64,000 nt of DNA, taken from contig NZ_JAGEMK010000008.1 in the NCBI RefSeq assembly GCF_017565425.1, positions 1 to 64,000 on the forward strand, given 5' to 3'. This document shows positions 17,597 through 26,355 of the stretch, one piece after another (the stretch's first letter is position 1; the number at the start of each line of letters is the position of its first letter). A program made the position numbers and the translations under genes. Below the pieces are notes generated by a model. It saw only the letters and a list, made by a program, of their open reading frames with translations. It made no database searches and was not told the DNA's origin. This DNA is from Actinotalea soli (GTDB taxonomy: Bacteria; Actinomycetota; Actinomycetes; Actinomycetales; Cellulomonadaceae).

Positions 17597-18178
17597 ATGA
17601 CCACCCTCGAGAACCGTCCCCGCACCGCCCTGCTCGTGGTCGACGTCCAGAACGACGTCGTCGGTGGGGCCTACCGCCGCGACGACGTCGTGGCGAACGT
17701 CGCGACCCTCGTCCGCCGCGCCCGGGAGCAGGGCGCGCCGGTCGTGTGGGTCCAGCACTCCGACGAGCAGCTCGCGCACGGCAGCTCTGGCTGGCAGGTC
17801 GTGCCCGAGCTGTCTCGCAGCGCTGAGGAGCCACTCGTCGAGAAGACCTACGGCGACGCCTTCGAGGGCACCACCCTCGAGCGGGTCCTCGCCGACCTCG
17901 GCGTCGGGCGCCTGGTGCTCGCGGGCGCGCAGACGGACGGGTGCATCCGCTCCACCCTGCACGGCGCCCTGGCCCGCGGCTACGACGCGACCTTGGTCAG
18001 CGATGCCCACACGACCGAGGACCTGTCGGCCTGGGGAGCGCCCTCCCCCGACCTGGTGGTGGCGCACACCAACCTCTACTGGGGGTTCCAGTCCGCCCCC
18101 GGTCGCGCCGCGGGCACCGTCACGACGGCCGAGGTCGACTTCACGGCCCTCGCCGCCGGGCAGGCGACGGCCTCCTAG
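17597..18178 (+). CDS. isochorismatase-family cysteine hydrolase
   Basis: A 193-residue cysteine hydrolase (nicotinamidase/isochorismatase fold). The catalytic triad is visible: Asp in VVDVQNDV (near 17), Lys in VEKTYGDAF (near 83) and Cys in AGAQTDGCIRSTLHGAL (near 116). The substrate cannot be told from sequence; members hydrolyse amides such as nicotinamide, ureidoacrylate or N-carbamoyl compounds. It is controlled in all likelihood by the divergent WYL regulator. Its TAG stop shares the CTAG at 18175-18178 with the stop of the converging gene. Confidence 0.87.
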   Translation: MTTLENRPRTALLVVDVQNDVVGGAYRRDDVVANVATLVRRAREQGAPVVWVQHSDEQLAHGSSGWQVVPELSRSAEEPLVEKTYGDAFEGTTLERVLADLGVGRLVLAGAQTDGCIRSTLHGALARGYDATLVSDAHTTEDLSAWGAPSPDLVVAHTNLYWGFQSAPGRAAGTVTTAEVDFTALAAGQATAS

Positions 18179-19290
18179 CGGTCCGCGCCCCCCACGACGA
18201 GATCCAGCTCGAGCCACGTCGCCAGGTCCAGGAGCTCTGCCCGCACACCTGCAGTCATGGCACCGGTGAACGGGAGGTCCTCGTGGACGGCCGCGACCCG
18301 CAGCACGCCCTGCCGACGGTCGGCGGTGGCGTCGACCTTGCCCACGAGCCGGTCACCGTGCAGCACCGGCAGGGCGAAGTAGCCCCACTGCCGCTGCGCA
18401 GCGGGCTTGTACATCTCGAGCCGGAAGTCGAACTCGAAGATCTCTGCCGTCCGACGGCGGTCGAAGACGAGCCGGTCGAGGGGCGAGAGCAAGGCAGTGC
18501 GCCCCTCGAACGGGAGGTCCAGGAGGGCAGGGTCCACCCGCCAGCGGCCCCGGACCCCCTCGACGACCGCCTCCTCCCCCGCCTGCGCCACGTGCAGCGG
18601 CTCGACAGGCTGCGCGGTGCCGCCCGGACGGGCGATCCCGAGGGCGGCGAGGCGGCGCTGGTCACGCAGGCGCCGGGCCTCTTCGACCGGCACCGGCTCA
18701 CCCGGGGGGTACACCCGTTCCGCCAGGTCCCAGACCCGGTCCTGCCCCGTGCCCCCGGCCGCGGCCACCTCACCGCGTTCGACCAGGCGCTCGAGCATCA
18801 TGGGGACGTTCTTGGCGTTGTTCCACCCGCTCGAACGCCACGGCCGGACGCAGGTGTCGGGCAGCTCGGCCGCCCGGAGGGGTCCGTCCGCGCGGAGCGC
18901 CTCGAGCACGTCACGCCGGAAGGCCGCGTTGTCCTCGACCCAGCGCTGCCGGCCCGAGCGCCAGTGGGTCGGGTCGTCCGTGCCCGGCCACGCGGCCATC
19001 TCGGCACGGTAGAGCACCATGTCCGCCGCCGGGCGCAGCATCCCTCGGAGCTCGACCACCTCCTGGCGGTCGAGCGCGTCGACGAGGTCCTGCGGGGCGT
19101 AGGCCGAGCCGAGCCTGCTCCACAGCACGAGGTGTGCGCTCGGCGCGACAGCCGCCACCGGGTCGCGCTGCACGCAGGTGAGGTGGTGCAGGACCGACTC
19201 GAGGTCCGGGGGGCGCCGGGCGGTCAGGAGCTGGGCGTGCAGCGCGACCCGGCGCGCCTGGGTCCGGCTCAGCTCGTGCACCACCGCCAT
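18175..19290 (-). CDS. winged-helix protein, AlkZ/YcaQ-like DNA glycosylase family
   Basis: A 371-residue HTH_42 (YcaQ/AlkZ) protein with tandem winged helices and a C-terminal beta-barrel. The catalytic-loop equivalent reads VQRDPV, matching the Gln-x-Asp of YcaQ (AlkX)-type rather than the Gln-x-Gln of AlkZ glycosylases, which unhook DNA crosslinks. FDFRLEMYKPAAQRQWGYFALPVL and GRLEDP-region equivalents are typical of the family. Activity is likely in DNA-alkylation repair but untested. It converges on the cysteine hydrolase gene and overlaps it by the 4-bp palindrome CTAG, where both genes use TAG. Confidence 0.8.
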   Translation of the reverse strand: MAVVHELSRTQARRVALHAQLLTARRPPDLESVLHHLTCVQRDPVAAVAPSAHLVLWSRLGSAYAPQDLVDALDRQEVVELRGMLRPAADMVLYRAEMAAWPGTDDPTHWRSGRQRWVEDNAAFRRDVLEALRADGPLRAAELPDTCVRPWRSSGWNNAKNVPMMLERLVERGEVAAAGGTGQDRVWDLAERVYPPGEPVPVEEARRLRDQRRLAALGIARPGGTAQPVEPLHVAQAGEEAVVEGVRGRWRVDPALLDLPFEGRTALLSPLDRLVFDRRRTAEIFEFDFRLEMYKPAAQRQWGYFALPVLHGDRLVGKVDATADRRQGVLRVAAVHEDLPFTGAMTAGVRAELLDLATWLELDLVVGGADR

Positions 19291-19321
19291 GGGCCCACGG
19301 TAGGCGTGCGCTGCCCTCCGG

Positions 19322-20758
19322 TCAGCCGAGCACGCGCAGGCTGTCGCCCACCGCGTGGACGAAGGTGCGCTCGACCAGCACCACCCTGGCCGCGCTCGGC
19401 TGCGGGGCCCGCCACACCTCCTCCCCGGACCCGAGGTCGAGGGCGACCATGCTGCGTCCCTCCGTGAGGTCCCAGCTCGGGACGAGCAGCCGTACCCCGT
19501 CGGTCACCACGGGGTACAGGGGGAAGATCCCGGGGGCGTGCTCCCGCTCCCACAGCCGCTCCCCCGTGCGGAGGTCGAGGGCGCGCAACCCGTCGGCGTC
19601 GTCGAGCACGACGAGGTCACCGACCCGCAGCAGCGCGCGGTCCACGGCGTCGGTGCCCCAGCGCACGCCCCCCGAACGGACGTCGACGGCGCGCACCCTG
19701 CCCTCGTGCTGGAGCAGCTCGAGGTAGGGGTGCTCGCCGTCGTCGACCGTGGCGTCGAGGGGCCGACCACCCAGGCTGGCCAAGGAGCCGCCCGCGCGAT
19801 CGGCCCACGTCCCACCGCGACCACGCACCACGGTGAAGCCCACGCTCGACGTCGTGACCTGCAGGCTGTCGTCCCGATCCTCCCGGCCTCGCCACCGGCC
19901 CAGCACGGTGCCGTCTGCGTCGAGCACCGCCGCGGCCCGACCGCTCACGTGCACCAGCCCGTCCGAGACCGCCAGGCGCAGGTTCGTCGCGGTGGCCCCC
20001 TCCTCGAGGAGGTCGGAGACACGGGTGGACCAGGTCACCGTGCCGTCCAGGGCGCTCCGCTCGAGAAGGACGTCGCGGTCGTCACGGCGGGCCACGACCA
20101 CGTCGTCCCCGAGGGTCCGCCAGCCGATCGTCGTCGAGCGGAGGTCCCGGACGTGGAGCACCGTGCCGTCCTCGGCGTCCAGCACCACGAGCCGGCGCGG
20201 GTCCCCGCCGAGCTCGGCATCGGTATTGGGGGCGGTCTGCCCCGTGCTCGGCACCTCGCACAGCAGGGCGCGGTCGTCCTGGACCGCGGCCTCGCAGGCG
20301 TCGACCCGGGGTTCGGGGTCCCCCGGGTCTCGGGCCACCTCGCGGCGCCACCTCAGCTCTCCGGTGGCGACGTCGTGCGCCGAGGTCCGCAGCACACCGA
20401 AGGCCTCGTCGACGGTGATCAGCAGCCCGCCGGCCAGGCTCGTGGCGGGCACCTCGGTGCTCCACAGCTCTTCGAGGGGCTCGCGCAACGACGGAGCGGC
20501 CCCGGGGACCTCGGCGAGGGCCGCGACCCGGGCCTCGTCCCGCTGCACCTCGCGCCGGTCCTGCCACCCGCTCCACCCGAACGCCCCGCCGACCAGGGCG
20601 AGGACGAGTCCCCCCGACACGATCCCGGCCCGACGACGACGCGCGCGGGCCGCAGGGTCAGCGGCCCGGTCGGGCTCGGCCGCGCCGACCCACGGCACCT
20701 CGACGCCGTCGCGCTCCTCGACGAGCTCGACGTCGACGGTGTCCTCGCCGCGTGCCAC
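19322..20758 (-). CDS. membrane-anchored PQQ-like beta-propeller protein
   Basis: A 478-residue protein with a polar N-terminus, a basic cluster ARARRRRAG, one membrane helix (about 45-66), and an extracytoplasmic propeller. Repeated blades of the form LDAEDGTVL, LDLRTGERLWE and LDLGSGEEVWR mark PQQ-enzyme-like repeats. No PQQ-binding or metal residues are recognisable, so it is probably a scaffold or binding protein, not an enzyme. It lies downstream of a 70-residue ORF on the same strand with a 21-nt gap. Function unknown. Confidence 0.75.
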   Translation of the reverse strand: MARGEDTVDVELVEERDGVEVPWVGAAEPDRAADPAARARRRRAGIVSGGLVLALVGGAFGWSGWQDRREVQRDEARVAALAEVPGAAPSLREPLEELWSTEVPATSLAGGLLITVDEAFGVLRTSAHDVATGELRWRREVARDPGDPEPRVDACEAAVQDDRALLCEVPSTGQTAPNTDAELGGDPRRLVVLDAEDGTVLHVRDLRSTTIGWRTLGDDVVVARRDDRDVLLERSALDGTVTWSTRVSDLLEEGATATNLRLAVSDGLVHVSGRAAAVLDADGTVLGRWRGREDRDDSLQVTTSSVGFTVVRGRGGTWADRAGGSLASLGGRPLDATVDDGEHPYLELLQHEGRVRAVDVRSGGVRWGTDAVDRALLRVGDLVVLDDADGLRALDLRTGERLWEREHAPGIFPLYPVVTDGVRLLVPSWDLTEGRSMVALDLGSGEEVWRAPQPSAARVVLVERTFVHAVGDSLRVLG

Positions 20759-20779
20759 CCCTCGACCCTACGGAGCAGG

Positions 20780-20992
20780 TCAGATGTAGCGCAGCATGTA
20801 CTCGTGGTCGCTGTCCCGGCCCATCGTCGGGTCGGGCGGCGGCTCGGTGTCGCTCACCGCGACCATGTCCGCGGGGTCCACCGGCTCAGGCAAGGCCCGG
20901 AAGGCCGCGCGCGGGTCCGGCGCGCCGAGCGGCTCGGTCAGGGCGATCGGCTCGGTCAGGGCGATCGGCTCGGTCGGAGCGGGTTCGGCCAT
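20780..20992 (-). CDS. small hypothetical protein with TEPIAL repeats
   Basis: A 70-residue acidic, Pro-rich protein, probably disordered. It opens with short repeats (TEPIAL twice, then TEPLGA) and ends with DHEYMLRYI. The ribosome site GGAGGT, 5 nt before ATG 20992, is excellent, so it is probably translated. It sits between trkH and the beta-propeller gene on the same strand. I do not recognise it. Confidence 0.6.
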   Translation of the reverse strand: MAEPAPTEPIALTEPIALTEPLGAPDPRAAFRALPEPVDPADMVAVSDTEPPPDPTMGRDSDHEYMLRYI

Positions 20993-21076
20993 GAGGACCT
21001 CCGGTTGCGTGGTGCGGCTGAGGCCCACCGTAGGCCGGTCGGGAGGCCCGCACCAGGGTGGAGCGCGAGACCCCGC

Positions 21077-22552
21077 CTACCCGACGAGCGGAGCGGCCTC
21101 GGGGTAGCGGAAGCGGCGGTGCTTCTCGCGCAGCGCGAGGGCCGTGCCGAGGGTGATCGGGCCGAGCCGCCCGACGAACATGAGGACGATGAGCAGCACC
21201 TGGTGCCAGTGCTCGAGCTCGGCGGTGATGCCCGTGGACAGGCCCACGGTCGCGAAGGCCGAGACCACCTCGAAGAGCACCTGGTCGAGGGTGAAGGACG
21301 AGGTCATCGCGATCGCGATGGTCACCGTGACCACGGTCGCGAGGCTGAGGGCCACGACGGCGAGGGCCTGACGCAGGGCGGCGGGGGCGATCCGGCGGTC
21401 GAAGGCCGTCGCGTCGGAGTCCCCGCGCAGCTCGGACCAGATGGCGATCAGCAGCACCGCGAAGGTCGTGACCTTGATGCCACCCGCCGTGCCGCCGCTG
21501 CCCCCGCCGATGACCATGAGCACGTCGGTGCCCAGCAGCGTCCCGGTGTTCATCGCTCCGGTGTCGACGCTGTTGAAGCCGGCGGTGCGCGGCATGACGC
21601 CCTGGAAGAACCCGGCGAGCAGCTTGCCCGGGGTGCTCATCGGCCCGAGGGTCGCCGGGTTGCGCCACTCGGCCGCGAGCACGAAGACCGTGCCCACCAC
21701 CAGCAGCACCACCGTGACCAGCAGGGTGAGCCGGGTGTGCAGGCTCCAGCGCGAGGGGGTGCGACGCTGGCGCTGCAGCTCGAGGAGCACCGGGAAGCCC
21801 AGACCGCCGATCACCACGGCCGCGGCGATCGGCAGGCACACCCAGGCGTCGGTCGCGAAGCCCATGAGGCTGTCGCTGTAGAGCGCGAACCCCGCGTTGT
21901 TGAAGGCCGAGACCGAGTGGAAGGTGCCCAGCCACAGGGCCCGGCCGAGGGGCTCGCCGTAGGCGATCATGAGCCGCCCCGTGAGCAGCAGGGCGGTGAC
22001 GACCTCGACCGCGAGGGTCACGGTGCCGACGCCCACGAGCACCGACCGGACGTCACCCAGCCCGACCGAGCGGGTCGCCGTCGCGGCGACCAGCCGAGAC
22101 CCGAGGCCCAGGCGCCGCGAGATGAGCAGTCCCAGCAGCGTGGCCAGGGTCATGATCCCGAACCCGCCCACCTGGATGAGGACGAGGACGACCACCTGGC
22201 CGACGGTGCTCCACGCCGTCGCGGTGTCGACCACGACCAGGCCGGTCACGCAGACCGCCGAGGTCGCGGTGAAGAGGGCGTCGAGCAGTCCGGCACGCGG
22301 ACCGGTCGAGGACACCGGGAGCATCAGCAGGGCCGTGCCGACCGCGATCGCGAGGGCGAACCCACCCACCACGAGCTGCCCGGGGCGCCGTCGGGCGGCG
22401 TGGTGGGAGGCGCGACGGGCCGCGCGCGCACGCCGGGCGGCGGGCCCGCCGTCGAGGGACGGGACCTCCTCGGGCACGGTGAAGGAACGCCCGAGGGTGG
22501 CGTGACCGATGGCGGGGACGTGGGTCCGGGTCCCGACGGAGAGAGCAAGCAT
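21077..22552 (-). CDS. trkH: TrkH/KtrB-type potassium uptake channel subunit
   Basis: A 491-residue membrane protein with the fourfold pore pattern of the Trk/Ktr family. The four selectivity-filter segments are visible: TSAVCVTGL, FHSVSAFNNAGF, RTAGFNS and SAFATVGLSTG. It needs a cytosolic TrkA/KtrA ring, and no such gene is in the window. I placed the start at ATG 22552 (MLALSVGT); GGAGCGG lies upstream. It follows kdpE by 157 nt on the same strand, in a place where kdpFABC might be expected. This suggests that the KdpDE pair may regulate this transporter. Confidence 0.9.
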   Translation of the reverse strand: MLALSVGTRTHVPAIGHATLGRSFTVPEEVPSLDGGPAARRARAARRASHHAARRRPGQLVVGGFALAIAVGTALLMLPVSSTGPRAGLLDALFTATSAVCVTGLVVVDTATAWSTVGQVVVLVLIQVGGFGIMTLATLLGLLISRRLGLGSRLVAATATRSVGLGDVRSVLVGVGTVTLAVEVVTALLLTGRLMIAYGEPLGRALWLGTFHSVSAFNNAGFALYSDSLMGFATDAWVCLPIAAAVVIGGLGFPVLLELQRQRRTPSRWSLHTRLTLLVTVVLLVVGTVFVLAAEWRNPATLGPMSTPGKLLAGFFQGVMPRTAGFNSVDTGAMNTGTLLGTDVLMVIGGGSGGTAGGIKVTTFAVLLIAIWSELRGDSDATAFDRRIAPAALRQALAVVALSLATVVTVTIAIAMTSSFTLDQVLFEVVSAFATVGLSTGITAELEHWHQVLLIVLMFVGRLGPITLGTALALREKHRRFRYPEAAPLVG

Positions 22553-22709
22553 CGTCGGGCCGCTCCACAGCACGTGCCGCCCCCGGGTGGGGCAGCTCCT
22601 TCTCCCCACTATCGGCCGCCCTGAGGCCCTCGATCACCGCGAAGGGCCTGGTGAGACCGACCTTGACGGGATCTTGACGCCGCGGGTGACGACCGGTCGG
22701 CGGCGGCCG

Positions 22710-23411
22710 TCAGGGCTCGAAGACGTACCCGCGGCCCGGCCGGGTGAGCAGGTGCACCGGGTGGCTCGGGTCCTCCTCGAGCTTGCGGCGCAGCTGGGCC
22801 GCGTAGACGCGCAGGTAGTTCGACTCGGTCCCGTAGGCCGGGCCCCAGACCTCGTGCAGCAGGTCCTGGTGGCTGACCAGGTGACCCGCCTGCCGGACCA
22901 GCACCTCGAGCATGGCCCACTCGGTCGGGGTCAGGCGGACCTCCTGCCCGTGACGCTCGACGCGCTTGCGCGCCAGGTCCACCCGTAGCTCCCCGGCCTC
23001 GACCACGGCCCCGCCCCCCACCGCGGGCTCGGCGCGGCGCACCGCGGCCCGCAACCGGGCGAGCAGCTCGTCGACGGCGAAGGGCTTGGTCACGTAGTCG
23101 TCGGCCCCCGCGTCGAGGGCCGCGATCGTGGCCTCCCCGCCGTGCCGTGCCGAGAGGACCACGACCGGCGTGCGGGTCCAGCCGCGCAGCCGCGTGAGGA
23201 CCTCCTGCCCGTCCAGGTCCGGCAGCCCGAGGTCCAGGACGACGACCTCGGGGCTCAGGTCCGCGACCGCGGCCAGGGCCGTCTCGCCGTCGGGGGCCGT
23301 CAGCACCTCCCAGCCGTGGGCGCGCAGGGTGATCGCCAGGACCCGCAGCAGTGCGGCGTCGTCGTCGACCACCAGGACGCGGTGCCCTGCCGGCTGGGGC
23401 GCGGACGTCAC
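22710..23411 (-). CDS. kdpE: KdpE-like response regulator
   Basis: A 233-residue OmpR/PhoB-type regulator. The receiver has the acidic pair VVDDD, phospho-Asp in VVLDLGLPDLDG, Thr/Ser in VVLSAR and Lys in VTKPF. The winged-helix DNA-binding domain includes LTPTEWAMLEVLVRQAGHLVSH, ESNYLRVYAAQLRRKLE and GRGYVFEP, close to KdpE. The start overlaps the kdpD stop by 4 nt. In enteric and many actinobacterial systems KdpE activates the high-affinity K+ ATPase, but none is present here and trkH is the neighbour instead. Confidence 0.9.
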   Translation of the reverse strand: MTSAPQPAGHRVLVVDDDAALLRVLAITLRAHGWEVLTAPDGETALAAVADLSPEVVVLDLGLPDLDGQEVLTRLRGWTRTPVVVLSARHGGEATIAALDAGADDYVTKPFAVDELLARLRAAVRRAEPAVGGGAVVEAGELRVDLARKRVERHGQEVRLTPTEWAMLEVLVRQAGHLVSHQDLLHEVWGPAYGTESNYLRVYAAQLRRKLEEDPSHPVHLLTRPGRGYVFEP

Positions 23412-24928
23412 AGGCCCTCCCCGGCCAGTCCCACGGTGACGACCATCGTCAGGCCGCCGCCCGGGGTGTCCTCGACCGCGACGCCCGCGCCGACGGCCTC
23501 GGCCAGGCCCCGCGCGACGGCCAGGCCCAGGCCCATGCCCGCGGGGCCGCCCGTGGGCCCGCGGTCGACGTCGTCCGCCAGGCGACGGAAGGGCGCGAAC
23601 ATGAGCTCGCGCTCCTCGGGGGCCACCCCCGGGCCGGTGTCCACCACGCGGATCTCGACCGCGGCGCCGACGGCGCGGGCCACGACCTGCACGGGCACCC
23701 CGGCGGGGGCGAAGCGCACCGCGTTGGCCACGAGGTTGGCGACCACGCGCTCCAGCAGCCCGGGGTCGGTCAGGACGAGCGGGAGGTCCTCGGGGAGGTC
23801 GAGCTCCGGGGCCGGCTCGAGGCCCTCGACGGCAAGGGGTACGACCTCCTCGAGGCTCACCGCCCGCAGGTCCGGACGCACCGCCCCCGTGTGCAGCAGC
23901 GACAGGTCGAGCAGGTTGTCGATCAGCCGCTCGAGCCTGCTGGTCGATCGGTCGATGGTCTCGACCAGGACGCCGCGGTCCTCAGGACCGAGCAGGGCCT
24001 CCCCGGCCGCCAACCCGTCGACCGCGGCGCGCGTGGCCGCGAGCGGGGTGCGCAGGTCGTGCGAGGCCGCGGTGAGCAGAGCGGTCCGGATGGCGTTGCC
24101 CTGCTCGAGCTCCTGGGCACGCACCGCCCGCTCGCGCAGCCGCTCGCGGGCCAGCACGAGGGAGACCTGCCCGGCGAAGGCGCCCAGCACCCGGCGGTCA
24201 CGCTCGTCCAGGGCGCGGCCCGGCAGGTCGATCGCGACGTCCCCCACCACCGCGGCCGTCGCGGGCGGCGGCGGGTCCTGGTCATGGCTGTCGTGGTCGG
24301 GGGCTCCGCCCTCGGCCGCCACGAGCTCCCAGGGGGCGCCGTCCTCGGCCCGCGCGTAGAGCCGGGCGCCCGGGGCGTCGAACCGCTCGGCGAGCTCCTC
24401 GACGAGGGCCCGGGGGGTGTCGCGCCCGCGCAGCACCGCCCGCGCGAGGTCGGCGAGCAGGGCGGCCTCACCTGTCGCCGCGCGGGCCTCCCCGGACCGC
24501 CGCTCGGCCACCCCGACGATCCACGCCACCGCCGCGGCCACCAGGGTGAAGATCACCACGGCGAGGGCGTTCTCGGTGTCCGCGATCGTGAGACCGCCCG
24601 TGGGCCGCGTGAAGAAGTAGTTCAGGTGCGAGGAGGCCAGGAGCGCGCAGGCCAACGAGGGGTACAGGCCCCCGACCAGGGCCGTCGTCACCACCAGGGT
24701 GAAGAAGAACATCAGGTCGGTGGGCAGCCCGAGCACCCCGCGCTGCTGCAGCAGGACCGCCGTGAGGAGCGGGGGGCCGAGCACCGCGAGGAGCCAGCCG
24801 ACCGCGGTCCGTCGTCGGCCCAGGCGCGCACCGTGCTGCCGGAGCCACGGGCGACGCAGGGCCGCAGCCCCCGTCGGCAAGGTCGTGTCCACGATGCGCA
24901 GCCTCCCACCCGGGGAGCCTGCGGTCAC
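23408..24928 (-). CDS. kdpD: KdpD-like sensor kinase lacking the N-terminal KdpD/USP part
   Basis: A 506-residue kinase matching only the C-terminal half of KdpD (usually 800-900 residues). It begins with the four-helix DUF4118 membrane domain (about 38-135; SHLNYFFTRPTGGLTIAD), then a GAF-like domain, HisKA (TAASHDLRTPLA) and HATPase_c (NLVANAVRFAP, DTGPGV, GMGLGLAVARGL). The N-terminal Walker-containing KdpD domain and the USP domain are absent. The GTG start at 24928 directly abuts the TAG of a 21-codon ORF, so this looks like a native short form, not a sequencing break. It pairs with KdpE (4-nt overlap). Confidence 0.88.
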   Translation of the reverse strand: MTAGSPGGRLRIVDTTLPTGAAALRRPWLRQHGARLGRRRTAVGWLLAVLGPPLLTAVLLQQRGVLGLPTDLMFFFTLVVTTALVGGLYPSLACALLASSHLNYFFTRPTGGLTIADTENALAVVIFTLVAAAVAWIVGVAERRSGEARAATGEAALLADLARAVLRGRDTPRALVEELAERFDAPGARLYARAEDGAPWELVAAEGGAPDHDSHDQDPPPPATAAVVGDVAIDLPGRALDERDRRVLGAFAGQVSLVLARERLRERAVRAQELEQGNAIRTALLTAASHDLRTPLAATRAAVDGLAAGEALLGPEDRGVLVETIDRSTSRLERLIDNLLDLSLLHTGAVRPDLRAVSLEEVVPLAVEGLEPAPELDLPEDLPLVLTDPGLLERVVANLVANAVRFAPAGVPVQVVARAVGAAVEIRVVDTGPGVAPEERELMFAPFRRLADDVDRGPTGGPAGMGLGLAVARGLAEAVGAGVAVEDTPGGGLTMVVTVGLAGEGL

Positions 24929-24994
24929 CTAGAACAGGACGAAGAACAGCACGGCGATCCCGAACCCCATCAGCCCGATGAGGGTCTCGAGCAC
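24929..24994 (-). CDS. 21-residue hydrophobic peptide ORF between gntP and kdpD
   Basis: A tiny frame of 21 codons starts at GTG 24994, 3 nt after the gntP stop, and ends TAG directly before the GTG of kdpD. It encodes one compact hydrophobic helix with two aromatic-rich turns near its end (segment GIAVLFFVLF). Length and context recall KdpF, the small stabiliser of the Kdp ATPase, but the sequence is not recognisably KdpF and no kdpABC is present. It could be a membrane micropeptide or only a coupling leader for kdpD. Confidence 0.4.
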   Translation of the reverse strand: MLETLIGLMGFGIAVLFFVLF

Positions 24995-24997
24995 CGT

Positions 24998-26314
24998 CTA
25001 CGTCTTGAGGGTGGTGCGCACGTCCATGCCGAAGAACCGCCCCACGAGCCAGAACCCCGAGTCGTTGACGTGCGAGATCATCACCGACCCGGCAGCCACC
25101 GCGAGGACGATGGCCCCGAGCTGGAAGCTGCTGTAGCTCCCGGCGTCGACCGCGGGCTGGATCAGCGCGGCCGCCGTCGTCAGGGCGACCGTCGCCGAGC
25201 CCTGCGCGACCCGCAGGATCGTCGCGACGAGGAACCCCGCGACGATCACCGGCATGCCGACGTCTCCCAGGACCTCGGCGAGGGCCTCACCGATGCCGGA
25301 GGCCCTCAGCACCCCACCGAACATGCCACCCGCACCGGTGATGAGGATGACCGAGGCCACCGGGCCGAGGGCCGAGTCGAGCAGCTTCTCGATGACCGAC
25401 TTGTCGCGCCCGCGGCGCTTGCCCAGCACCACCGCGGCGACGAGCACCGCGATGAGCAGGGCCACGGGGGTCGAGCCGACCAGGCTGGCCAGGGCGTACC
25501 AGGTGGCCTCGCCGTCGACCACGCCCGCGGCCCGCAGGGTGTTGAGCCCGGTGTTGAGGAAGATCAGCATGAGCGGCAGCAGGAGCAGGGCCAGCACGGT
25601 GCCGAGGCTCGGCGGGTTGTCGGGCAGGTCCTCGTCCTGGGTGTTGCCGAGGATCTCGGGCACGGGCAGCACCCAGCGCTTCCCCGCCCAGACGCCGAAC
25701 AGGTACGAGGTGACGTACCAGGTCGGCACCGCCAGGACGAGACCGAGGATGATGACGACCCCCGGGTCGGCGCCCAGCAGCTCGGAGGCGGCGACCGGTC
25801 CAGGGTGCGGCGGCACGAAGATGTGCATGACCGAGAAGGCACCCGCGGTGGGCAGCCCGTAGGTCAGGACCGAGCCGCCGAGCCGGCGCGCGACCGCGAA
25901 GACGATCGGCAGCATGACGACCAGTCCCGCGTCGAAGAAGATCGGGAAGCCGAAGATCAGCGAGGCGACGCCGAGGGCGAAGGGGGCGCGCTTCTCACCG
26001 AAGCGTGAGATCAGGGTGTCGGCCATGACCTTCGCCCCGCCCGAGGTCTCGACCATCCGACCGAGCATCGCGCCGAGCCCGACCAGCAGGGCCACCGAGG
26101 CGAGGGTCCCGCCGAAGCCGCTGGTCAGCTCGTCCAGGACGCTCGGCGCGGGGATCCCCGACACCAGCGCCGTGAGGAGGCTGACCAGGATCAGCGACAG
26201 GAAGGCATGCAGCCGGAACTTGATGATCAGGACGAGCAGGAGCGCGACGGCCCCGGCGGCGATGCCCAGCAGCGGTCCCGCCGTGAGCGTCTGGGTCCAT
26301 TCCTCGGTCTCCAC
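24998..26314 (-). CDS. gntP: gluconate:H+ symporter GntP
   Basis: A 438-residue transporter of the GntP family with about 12-14 membrane helices. Typical segments are visible: FRLHAFLSLILVSLLTALVSG, FGFPIFFDAGLVVMLPI, FVPPHPGPVAASELLGADPG and the C-terminal ISHVNDSGFWLVGRFF. It imports gluconate or a related sugar acid. The GTG start at 26314 has an AAGGGGA ribosome site. It follows gntK by 41 nt, forming a gluconate uptake and phosphorylation unit feeding the pentose phosphate pathway. The 21-codon ORF and kdpDE follow with almost no gap. Confidence 0.92.
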   Translation of the reverse strand: METEEWTQTLTAGPLLGIAAGAVALLLVLIIKFRLHAFLSLILVSLLTALVSGIPAPSVLDELTSGFGGTLASVALLVGLGAMLGRMVETSGGAKVMADTLISRFGEKRAPFALGVASLIFGFPIFFDAGLVVMLPIVFAVARRLGGSVLTYGLPTAGAFSVMHIFVPPHPGPVAASELLGADPGVVIILGLVLAVPTWYVTSYLFGVWAGKRWVLPVPEILGNTQDEDLPDNPPSLGTVLALLLLPLMLIFLNTGLNTLRAAGVVDGEATWYALASLVGSTPVALLIAVLVAAVVLGKRRGRDKSVIEKLLDSALGPVASVILITGAGGMFGGVLRASGIGEALAEVLGDVGMPVIVAGFLVATILRVAQGSATVALTTAAALIQPAVDAGSYSSFQLGAIVLAVAAGSVMISHVNDSGFWLVGRFFGMDVRTTLKT

Positions 26315-26355
26315 GGGTCCCCTTGAGGTTGTGGCGCGGTGCGCCTGTGCTGCGG

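Noticed and set aside
24929-24994. Reading the 21-codon ORF as KdpF
   Set aside because: It has the size and context, but no KdpF-like sequence, and no kdpABC is present. It is kept as an unnamed ORF instead.
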